From Oscillospiraceae bacterium (GTDB lineage Bacteria > Bacillota > Clostridia > Oscillospirales > Ruminococcaceae): 6,917 bases of DNA. The first letter of the stretch is position 1, and each line of letters starts with the position of its first letter. A model generated the notes under the pieces. It worked only from the letters and a program-made list of their open reading frames with translations. It was not told the origin of the DNA and did no database searches. The stretch is taken from contig CAAGCE010000179.1 in assembly GCA_900768245.1 (NCBI GenBank), positions 1 to 6,917 of the forward strand. The letters run 5' to 3'. Shown one piece after another: positions 1 through 5,260 of this stretch. The position numbers were made by a program, and so were the translations under genes.

Positions 1-110
1 AGAGTTGCTACTCGTTATGATAAGCTTGCTTCATCGTTTCTTGCTTTCGTACACGTTGCTTCCATTTGGCTTTTGTCTAAATGACACAACTCTTTTGAGT
101 TTTCAGATAC
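1..110 (-). other. Possible rRNA-operon leader fragment (minus strand, runs off left edge)
   Basis: Read on the minus strand, this stretch has a CTGAAAACTC segment (around 97-107), similar to the CTTTGAAAACT element that precedes rRNA genes in many Firmicutes. It is followed by a run rich in AGCAACG/AACGA-type words that looks non-coding. A perfect hairpin AACTC-TTTT-GAGTT lies at 88-101, and the first bases AGAGTTG (1-7) can pair with CAACTCT (87-93). No reading frame of useful length is present. If the reading is right, an rRNA gene begins left of position 1 and is transcribed leftwards. No mature rRNA sequence is visible in the window, so this is a resemblance only. It could equally be the 3' flank of an unrelated gene. 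Confidence 0.27.
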
Positions 111-438
111 GCTCTAGTTAATTTACATTTTATTATAACTTAAATTAACGTGTTTTAATCTTCAAAAAGAGTAAGTAAAGGTTAATTTAATCTCAAATTT
201 TAAATATTATCAGGCTATAATATTGCTAAAATATTAATAAGAGAAAAATGATACGTCAAGGCACTTGATATAATGAAATGTACGGCAAATAGTTTATGCA
301 ATATGCAGTGCAATGTTTCAGAAAATTATCCGAAAAAATAAAATATACACAAAAAAACCTTTATAAAAAAACAGCCTTTTTATGTCATTTATGCAATGTG
401 TACAAAATTAAATGGATTTCACCGTTCGTTTCTCCACA
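111..438. other. AT-rich intergenic stretch without a recognisable gene
   Basis: This stretch is strongly AT-rich and holds no supported gene. TATAAT-like words occur at 216-221 and 269-274 (plus) and 132-137 (minus), none with a good -35 at proper spacing. The 10-mer TTTATGCAAT occurs at 293-302 and again at 388-397, and TGCAATGT at 309-316 and 392-399, possibly protein-binding sites or chance. A 48-codon frame at 296-442 has no ribosome-binding site and was not called. Confidence 0.6.
231..259 (-). promoter_or_regulatory. Possible minus-strand promoter facing the left edge
   Basis: On the minus strand, TTGACG (259 to 254) and TAATAT (236 to 231) are separated by 17 bases, which is 5/6 and 4/6 of the sigma-A consensus. 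It would drive leftward transcription through the candidate rRNA leader at 1-110. In DNA this AT-rich, such matches also arise by chance. The main support is orientation and position. Confidence 0.3.
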
Positions 439-452
439 TTGACAAATTTTAA

Positions 453-480
453 TTGACACATTTAACAATGCCGCTATAAT
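453..480 (+). promoter_or_regulatory. Sigma-A promoter of the ABC importer operon
   Basis: A perfect -35 TTGACA (453-458) and perfect -10 TATAAT (475-480) are separated by 16 bases, upstream of the binding-protein gene. Transcription would begin near 487, leaving a 5' untranslated region of about 70 bases. A second TTGACA sits 14 bases upstream (439-444) but has no good -10 at its own spacing. A strong promoter fits the high demand for a sugar-binding protein. Confidence 0.83.
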
Positions 481-495
481 AAAAGCCATAACAAA

Positions 496-511
496 TTTGC
501 AAAAAAGCAAA
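496..511 (+). promoter_or_regulatory. Small inverted repeat near the transcription start (possible operator)
   Basis: TTTGC (496-500) and GCAAA (507-511) form a 5-6-5 inverted repeat about ten bases downstream of the predicted transcription start, where a repressor such as a LacI-family protein could bind. It does not match the catabolite-response (cre) consensus. The arms are short and the region is A-rich, so chance is a serious alternative. Confidence 0.25.
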
Positions 512-545
512 ACACAATTGAAAGATTTTTAACGCAATTTAAAAT

Positions 546-551
546 GGGAGG
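546..551 (+). promoter_or_regulatory. Ribosome-binding site of the solute-binding protein
   Basis: GGGAGG lies 8 bases before the ATG at 560. It fixes the start codon, which is directly followed by a lipoprotein signal sequence. Confidence 0.85.
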
Positions 552-559
552 ATTCAATT

Positions 560-1969
560 ATGAATTTCAGGAAAACAGCCGCAGCTATGGCTGCATTGTT
601 AATGGCAGGTACAGTTCTTACTGCCTGCGGAAACACTTCAGCAAATGACACACAGGAAACAACGGCTTCATCAGCAGCAGACAATTCCGCTGACGCTGCT
701 GACACAAGCGCAGCAGACAACGGTTCAGCAGACGCTGACAGCTCCGTTTCAGGCACTATCAAGGTCCTTCACCACCGTACAGACAGACAGAACGACGGCA
801 CAATGGACGAACTCACAAAGGGCTTCAATGCTCTTTATCCTGATGTAAAGGTTGAATATCAGGCATTCACAAACTATGCAGATGATATTGCTACAATGAT
901 GCAGTCCGATAACTACGGCGATGTACTTATGACACCTCAGGCTATCAAGGTTGCCGAATATCCTAACTTCTTTGAACCTCTCGGAGCAGAGAGCGAGCTT
1001 TCCGAAAAGTATTACTGGACAGCTGACTACTCCACAGGCGGTCAGGTTTACGGTCTTGCAACTGCAGGTACAGCTTCAGGCGTTCTTTACAACAAGAAGG
1101 TATGGGCTGACGCAGGTATCACAAGCCTCCCGACAACTCCTGACGAATTCATCGACTGCCTGAAGCAGATCGCAGAAAAAACAGACGCTATCCCATATTA
1201 CACAAACTACAACGCAGGCTGGACAATTACACAGTGGGAAAGCCTTGTTATCGGTGCTTCGGGCGATCCTGACTATGATAACAGACTCCTTACAGAAAAG
1301 GAAGACCTTTTCTATGAAGGCAGCGCATATGATTCCGTATATCACACATTGTTCAGAATTTACGCTGACCCGGCTCTTCATGAAGAAGACCCGATGACAA
1401 CCGACTGGGAAGGCTGCAAGCCTGCATTCGCACAGGGCAAGATCGCAACAATGGTTCTCGGCTCATGGGCAATTTCACAGTTCCAGGAAGCTGCAACAAA
1501 TGTCGGTGTTGACCCTGCTGACGTTGGATATATGCCATTCCCTAACGCTGTTGACGGAAAGATCTACTCTGTATCTTCCAACGACTACACAATGAGCGTA
1601 AACAAGAATTCCGCAAACAAGGACGCTGCTCTCAAATACCTCTTCTGGTTCTGCACAGATTCAGGCTACGCACAGAATGAAGGTATGATCTCCTCACTCA
1701 AGGGCGCAGAAATGCCTGCAACACTTTCATCATTTGATGAGCTTGGCGTTGAGCTTATGGTAAAAACTCCTGCTCCTGAAGAGCTTGCAGGCAAGTTTGA
1801 CGAAATTGCAAAGGATTCCGAGGTCGACCCATGGGGCGATGCTTCAACAAACTTCAAGTTCAGAATGGCTGAAGCTGCATTCAAGGGCGAAGGCGATGAC
1901 GCTTACAATTCTATCGCTACTGATGTAAACGCTGCATGGAATGCATCAAGAGATAAGATACTCGGCTAA
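560..1969 (+). CDS. Carbohydrate ABC transporter solute-binding lipoprotein (CUT1 type, family 1)
   Basis: This 469-residue protein would capture a sugar or oligosaccharide outside the cell and deliver it to the two permeases encoded downstream. A basic N-terminus (NFRK) and hydrophobic segment (residues 7-22) end in the lipobox LTAC, so Cys23 would be lipidated after cleavage. Residues 25-64 are a low-complexity Ala/Ser/Asp/Thr linker, a typical tether from membrane to binding domain. The family-1 fold then follows: an opening strand SGTIKVLHHRTD (64-75), YPDVKVEY (93-100), the hinge-like VYGLA...GVLYNK block (163-179) and GKIATMVLGSWA (293-304). Length is usual for the family. Isoleucine codons are almost all ATC/ATT (one ATA, at the very end), unlike the permeases, which suggests selection for high expression. 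Family assignment is firm. The substrate cannot be read from sequence; oligosaccharides from plant glucans are an inference from the nearby GH5 gene. Confidence 0.95.
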   Translation: MNFRKTAAAMAALLMAGTVLTACGNTSANDTQETTASSAADNSADAADTSAADNGSADADSSVSGTIKVLHHRTDRQNDGTMDELTKGFNALYPDVKVEYQAFTNYADDIATMMQSDNYGDVLMTPQAIKVAEYPNFFEPLGAESELSEKYYWTADYSTGGQVYGLATAGTASGVLYNKKVWADAGITSLPTTPDEFIDCLKQIAEKTDAIPYYTNYNAGWTITQWESLVIGASGDPDYDNRLLTEKEDLFYEGSAYDSVYHTLFRIYADPALHEEDPMTTDWEGCKPAFAQGKIATMVLGSWAISQFQEAATNVGVDPADVGYMPFPNAVDGKIYSVSSNDYTMSVNKNSANKDAALKYLFWFCTDSGYAQNEGMISSLKGAEMPATLSSFDELGVELMVKTPAPEELAGKFDEIAKDSEVDPWGDASTNFKFRMAEAAFKGEGDDAYNSIATDVNAAWNASRDKILG

Positions 1970-2013
1970 TAAAATTTTCGGCTAAAAAACAGATCAACTC
2001 TCTTTTCTCCTTA

Positions 2014-2054
2014 AAGGTGATCGCTCCGCACAAAAAGTGCGGAGCGTGAACCTT
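2014..2054 (+). promoter_or_regulatory. Strong intra-operon hairpin without U-tract
   Basis: A perfect 10-bp stem CGCTCCGCAC (2022-2031) / GTGCGGAGCG (2037-2046) closes on an AAAAA loop. A further 5-bp outer stem AAGGT (2014-2018) / ACCTT (2050-2054) follows after a 3x3 internal loop. No T-run follows (the next bases are GTTAAATG), so it is not a standard intrinsic terminator. Placed between the binding-protein and permease genes, it could protect the 3' end of a processed binding-protein mRNA, or partly block transcription, lowering permease expression relative to the binding protein. Such structures are known between binding-protein and permease genes of other sugar importers, for example malE-malF. 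Confidence 0.8.
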
Positions 2055-2093
2055 GTTAAATGATGTGTACGGATAGATTATCGGAGGTAGCAT

Positions 2094-3026
2094 ATGGCAA
2101 AAAGTTCCTGCGGAGGACAGAAGGGGATAGTAAGGAACAGCATGCTTAAAAGCAAAACAGTTCAGCAGTATCTTACAATGATATTGTTCCTGCTGATACC
2201 GATGGCTCTGCTTATAACCTTTACTTATATTCCTGCTGCAAATATGGTGCGGTTCAGCTTTTATAACCGTGACCAGTTCGGTGTAAATGCCGAGTTTATC
2301 GGACTTGAAAACTATAAGACGATATTTAAGACACCTGAGTATTTTGCTGCATTCAAAAACAGCATCTATTATCTTGCAGGCTCATTCATACAGCTTGCGC
2401 TTGCACTTTTCCTTGCAACTATACTGTGTTCAAAAATAAGAGGTTCAAATATCTTCAAGGGAATTTTATTCTTCCCGTATATGATAAATACAGTAGCCGT
2501 TGCACTTATCTTCAGAAGATTCTTCCAGCGTGGCGACGGAATTACAAATACAGACGGAACTCTCAATTCGATCATCACATTGTTCGGCGGAGATCCGATA
2601 AAATTCCTTTCCACAGAGGGACTTGTAAATATATGCCTTGTGTTTATTTCCATATGGAGATATATAGGCTTTGACCTTGTAATGTTTATCGGAGCGATAC
2701 AGTCCGTATCACCCGATCTCTATGAAGCGGCAGAGCTTGACGGTGCAAACCGCTGGCAGCAGTTCCGCTACATAATCGCACCAAGCATCAGACCGATAAT
2801 CCTTCTTCAGATGATACTTGCGGTAAAGGGCGCAATAAGCGTATACGAAATACCGTATATCGTAACAGGCGGAAGAATGGGTTCAAGCACATTCGTTATC
2901 CAGACAACAGAAACGGCATTCAAATACTATAAATTCGGACTTGCATCGGCAATGGCAGTTGTGCTGACGCTGATAATAATAGTCGTCACGGTAATACAAA
3001 AGCTTCTTATAAAGGAGGAAAAATAA
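2094..3026 (+). CDS. Sugar ABC transporter permease (MalF/UgpA-like)
   Basis: This 310-residue inner-membrane protein would form one half of the importer channel. About six hydrophobic helices are visible, near residues 27-49, 93-112, 120-142, 176-200, 233-253 and 283-303. The cytoplasmic EAA loop that docks the ATPase is clear: LYEAAELDGANRWQQF (209-224), followed by the I-x-P part IIAPSIRP (227-234). RFSFYN (53-58) near the first loop is common in MalF/UgpA-type permeases. The start at 2094 has GGAGG (2083-2087) 6 bases upstream. A second ATG at 2142 (MLKSKT...) with an AAGGA upstream is possible and would remove 16 residues without touching a helix. ATA is the commonest isoleucine codon, in contrast to the preceding gene. 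The stop codon abuts the next ATG. Confidence 0.95.
   Translation: MAKSSCGGQKGIVRNSMLKSKTVQQYLTMILFLLIPMALLITFTYIPAANMVRFSFYNRDQFGVNAEFIGLENYKTIFKTPEYFAAFKNSIYYLAGSFIQLALALFLATILCSKIRGSNIFKGILFFPYMINTVAVALIFRRFFQRGDGITNTDGTLNSIITLFGGDPIKFLSTEGLVNICLVFISIWRYIGFDLVMFIGAIQSVSPDLYEAAELDGANRWQQFRYIIAPSIRPIILLQMILAVKGAISVYEIPYIVTGGRMGSSTFVIQTTETAFKYYKFGLASAMAVVLTLIIIVVTVIQKLLIKEEK
3011..3018 (+). promoter_or_regulatory. Ribosome-binding site of permease 2 inside the end of permease 1
   Basis: AAAGGAGG overlaps the last codons of the first permease, 8 bases before ATG 3027. The upstream stop codon TAA (3024-3026) directly abuts that ATG. This suggests translational coupling and equal amounts of the two permeases, which are expected to pair one to one. 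Confidence 0.85.
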
Positions 3027-3887
3027 ATGAATGAAAATATTGTTCCTCAGGACGAAAGCAAATTTGCAAGAGGCTTTTTCACCTTTGCGAAATATGCGGT
3101 GCTTGTAATAGCATCACTTATCGTAATAATCCCGCTTGTAGTAGTTTTCCTCGGCTCGCTGAAAAACAATACGGAGTTTCTTTCATCAAATGTATTTGCA
3201 CTGCCGACAAAGATAGAATGGTCGAACTACAAAACAGCGTTTATCGACGGAAAGGTGCTTCTCGGACTTAAAAATACGGGGTTGATACTGATATTCTCCT
3301 GCATTGGAACGATAATAACAGGAACGATGTCCGCATATGTCCTCCAGCGTTTCAAAGGCACGTTCAGCAGCATAGTAAAAGCTCTGTTCCTTATGGCGAC
3401 CCTGTTTCCGAGCATATCAATGCAGGTGACCGTGTACAGCATCGTAAACAGCTTCCATCTTGTAGGAACAATGGCAGCACCGATAATACTTTATATCGGA
3501 ACAGATATTATTTCGATCTATATTTTCATTCAGTATCTTAATAATATCTCCTATTCCCTTGATGAAAGCGCAATTATCGACGGAGCGAATTATTTTACCA
3601 TATACTTTAAAATAATACTTCCGCTGCTCAAGCCTGCAATAGCGACCGTGCTCATAATCAAAATAGTAGGCGTTTATAACGACTTCTACACACCTCAGCT
3701 TTATATGCCGAGCGAGGAGCTTGCAGTAGTATCAACATCACTCTATCGCTTTATGGGACCGTACGGCGCAAAGTGGGAGATAATATTCGCAGGAATAGTA
3801 ATATGTATCATACCGACATTGATAATCTTCATATCACTCCAGAAATATATTTATAACGGACTTGTAAACGGCTCCGTTAAGGAATGA
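3027..3887 (+). CDS. Sugar ABC transporter permease (MalG/UgpE-like)
   Basis: This 286-residue inner-membrane protein is the second channel subunit. It has about six hydrophobic helices, near residues 22-43, 84-105, 117-140, 148-170, 203-222 and 251-270. The ATPase-docking loop is recognisable but slightly divergent: SLDESAIIDGANYF (177-190), with ESA in place of the usual EAA, followed by IILPLLKP (196-203). The C-terminus QKYIYNGLVNGSVKE (272-286) is the standard ending of this subfamily. ATA is a common isoleucine codon, as in the first permease. No ATPase gene follows, because a strong terminator begins 30 bases after the stop codon. The complex would therefore rely on a shared ATPase encoded elsewhere. 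Confidence 0.95.
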   Translation: MNENIVPQDESKFARGFFTFAKYAVLVIASLIVIIPLVVVFLGSLKNNTEFLSSNVFALPTKIEWSNYKTAFIDGKVLLGLKNTGLILIFSCIGTIITGTMSAYVLQRFKGTFSSIVKALFLMATLFPSISMQVTVYSIVNSFHLVGTMAAPIILYIGTDIISIYIFIQYLNNISYSLDESAIIDGANYFTIYFKIILPLLKPAIATVLIIKIVGVYNDFYTPQLYMPSEELAVVSTSLYRFMGPYGAKWEIIFAGIVICIIPTLIIFISLQKYIYNGLVNGSVKE

Positions 3888-3916
3888 TTTCGCTGTGTTC
3901 ATAACTGTTTGACCAA

Positions 3917-3966
3917 GACTGCCGCAGATCTTTCTGCGGCAGTCGCTTTTTATTTTATTTTTTTTT
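3917..3966 (+). terminator. Intrinsic terminator of the ABC importer operon
   Basis: A perfect 12-bp stem GACTGCCGCAGA (3917-3928) / TCTGCGGCAGTC (3933-3944) with loop TCTT is followed, after GC, by a long T-rich run. It starts 30 bases after the stop codon of the second permease, making the operon three genes long with no ATPase. Confidence 0.95.
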
Positions 3967-4040
3967 GGGGGGGCGGTTTGAAATTTGCTGTGAGCTTTGG
4001 GATTGCGTTCCGCCGCAGTCGTTGGTTTTGTGTAGATCAT
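3951..4040 (+). repeat. Intergenic repeat, left inverted copy
   Basis: The unit begins with a T-rich run, then GGGGGGGCGG (3967-3976), AAATTTGCTGTGAGCTT (about 3981-3997), CCGCCGCAGT (4010-4019) and TTGG..TTTTGT (4022-4032). The reverse complement of 4135-4231 shows the same ordered blocks. Each copy has an internal GGCGG...CCGCC pair that could fold. Short open frames crossing it give Lys/Ala-rich peptides that I consider artefacts of the repeat. Boundaries are approximate. Confidence 0.6.
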
Positions 4041-4073
4041 AGAAAACGATATGTCATTGCCTGCATATGAAAT

Positions 4074-4109
4074 AAAAATGACCTCCCGCATACTTTTTGC
4101 AGGAGGTCA
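4074..4109 (-). terminator. Intrinsic terminator for the minus-strand membrane-protein gene
   Basis: The stem TGACCTCC (4079-4086) / GGAGGTCA (4102-4109) extends by three inner pairs (GCA/TGC) after one mismatch, around a 7-base loop. On the minus strand it is followed by TTTTTATTT (4078 downwards), so it would stop leftward transcription from the 4237-5094 gene. The plus-strand flank (GATATTTTC) is a poor U-tract. It lies about 130 bases past the stop codon, so the transcript would carry the right repeat copy in its 3' untranslated region. Confidence 0.75.
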
Positions 4110-4134
4110 GATATTTTCACGCAATTTTTCCGAA

Positions 4135-4231
4135 GATGATAAAAGGGAACAAAGCCAAAGAAACTACTGCGGCGGCTTACCATCTTCAAGTTCACGGCAA
4201 ATTTACTGCCGCCGCCAAAATAAAAAAATAT
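4135..4231 (-). repeat. Intergenic repeat, right inverted copy
   Basis: On the minus strand this gives, in order, a T-rich run (from about 4231), GGCGGCGGCAGT (4216 to 4205), AAATTTGCCGTGAACTT (4203 to 4187), CCGCCGCAGT (about 4176 to 4167) and TTTGGCTTTGT (about 4160 to 4150). These blocks match the left copy at 3951-4040 in the same order. It starts immediately after the stop codon of the 4237-5094 gene. Boundaries are approximate. Confidence 0.6.
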
Positions 4232-4236
4232 AAATA

Positions 4237-5094
4237 TCACTCTTCATATGGATTTGAACTGTCCTGCTTTGCAGCTTCGATAGTCTGCATAAAGCTGTCA
4301 TCGGCAGGCTTTGGCGGTTCAGGCTCTTTTATATCGCTGCGGACTCTGTATGCATATATCCAAGCTGCAACAGAAAGAACCAGTATTACCGCTACTGCTG
4401 CGTATGTATTGGGGATAAGCGTTGCGAAAAGCACTACCGCAAGGTGAAGCGCAAAGGCTATTCCAAGGTCGGGCAGCACCTTTTTGTTTGACACGCCCTT
4501 TACTGTGAACACGGCGACCGACGCTATCATCAATATTACTGCCGCACAATTCGGTATGAACATCAGAAGCTCAGGCACGCTGAGGCTTATTATCTGATTT
4601 TTCAGCTCGATTACCGTTTCCTTTGAAATTGCACCCATCTGTATCGATGCGCTGTATATCGCATCAAACTGTCCGTTGTTTATCATTGCCGCAGTTGAAT
4701 AGTAGCTTATCATTGATATTGCATAGGTCAGAAGATTTACTGCGCCGTAGCCTGCCGCCAATGATACCGCACCTTTGAAATTCACGCTCTTTTTAAGCAC
4801 GGCTTTAAAGAAAAGAAGTATCAGAAGCACATCTGCTGCCGCAATAACACCCTGCTGGAGTGCCAATATCCATACAGGTCCGTCTGTTGTTATCGTTATT
4901 CCGCTTATTCCTGCTGCTATAAGCGATACTACCGAGCCGATTATTGATGCTATTACCGCAATTCCCACTCCCGACCAGAACGCTGAGCCTTTCAGCTTTT
5001 TTGTCGCAAGCAATACTATCGCTGCTATCAGCGGCACTATGCCGAACACCACTGTAAGACCCAATAATGTCATTAAAACTCCCTGAGAAACCAT
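4237..5094 (-). CDS. Seven-helix membrane protein, probable degenerate YhfC-family relative
   Basis: This 285-residue integral membrane protein has about seven hydrophobic segments, near residues 5-29, 38-62, 75-98, 108-131, 172-197, 208-226 and 229-248. A charged, proline-containing tail (250-285) is probably cytoplasmic. The pattern resembles YhfC-type putative membrane metalloproteases: an MVS start, a GxG...MINNG block (115-141), PELLMF (174-179) and a late AFALH (213-217). Where I recall GHGGxE, an ER...H segment and a late His in that family, this protein has GYGAVN (115-120), Glu175 and Asn182 without a His, and His217. Most putative metal ligands therefore seem lost, suggesting a non-catalytic member. 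The family call is from memory of motifs and is uncertain. The start at 5094 has a weak GGGG site; ATG 5073 has GGGAG 5 bases upstream and is a real alternative. The gene is apparently monocistronic. Confidence 0.82.
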   Translation of the reverse strand: MVSQGVLMTLLGLTVVFGIVPLIAAIVLLATKKLKGSAFWSGVGIAVIASIIGSVVSLIAAGISGITITTDGPVWILALQQGVIAAADVLLILLFFKAVLKKSVNFKGAVSLAAGYGAVNLLTYAISMISYYSTAAMINNGQFDAIYSASIQMGAISKETVIELKNQIISLSVPELLMFIPNCAAVILMIASVAVFTVKGVSNKKVLPDLGIAFALHLAVVLFATLIPNTYAAVAVILVLSVAAWIYAYRVRSDIKEPEPPKPADDSFMQTIEAAKQDSSNPYEE

Positions 5095-5135
5095 AATATG
5101 ACCCCGCTTTCTTTTTGTCTGTATATTGTATTATT

Positions 5136-5164
5136 ATATTAACACAATAATTCAGGTTTGTCAA
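5136..5164 (-). promoter_or_regulatory. Promoter of the membrane-protein gene
   Basis: On the minus strand, a perfect TTGACA (5164 to 5159) is followed after 17 bases by TAATAT (5141 to 5136, 4/6). An overlapping perfect TATAAT (5138 to 5133) is spaced 20 bases away, which is too long for normal use. Transcription would start about 35 bases before the ATG at 5094, downstream of the cellulase terminator, so the gene has its own transcript. Confidence 0.6.
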
Positions 5165-5185
5165 TAGGAAATGAAAAATACCGTG

Positions 5186-5219
5186 AAAAAATGCCGTGCA
5201 ATATAATCCTGCACGGCAT
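5186..5219 (-). terminator. Intrinsic terminator of the GH5 gene
   Basis: A perfect 10-bp stem ATGCCGTGCA (5191-5200) / TGCACGGCAT (5210-5219) with a 9-base loop is followed on the minus strand by TTTTT (5190 to 5186). It lies about 40 bases beyond the cellulase stop codon and separates it from the membrane-protein gene. Confidence 0.92.
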
Positions 5220-5260
5220 AAAAAGGCAATCTAAAGAGTGCCTGCAATCTGAAATTGCAA

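Noticed and set aside
361..387. ATAAAAA ... TTTTTAT inverted repeat as a terminator
   Set aside because: The stem would be entirely A-T, too weak for intrinsic termination, and no gene ends nearby.
296..442. 48-codon plus-strand open frame in the upstream intergenic region
   Set aside because: There is no ribosome-binding site before its ATG, the composition is just that of AT-rich DNA, and it overlaps the promoter region. I see no motif in the peptide.
1076..1884. Minus-strand open frames opposite the solute-binding protein gene (1076-1381, 1353-1538, 1666-1884)
   Set aside because: They are shadows of a strongly supported gene, without motifs or ribosome-binding sites.
2022..2046. Hairpin after the binding-protein gene as an ordinary intrinsic terminator ending the operon
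   Set aside because: No T-run follows the stem on either strand, and the permease genes downstream belong to the same transporter and have no clear promoter of their own in the 124-base gap.
4037..4240. Short open frames on both strands across the convergent intergenic region (for example 4037-4240 minus, 4051-4233 and 4097-4447 plus)
   Set aside because: They run through the inverted repeat copies and a terminator hairpin, lack convincing ribosome-binding sites (the GGAGG at 4102-4106 is part of the terminator stem), and give Lys/Ala-rich peptides explained by the repeat.
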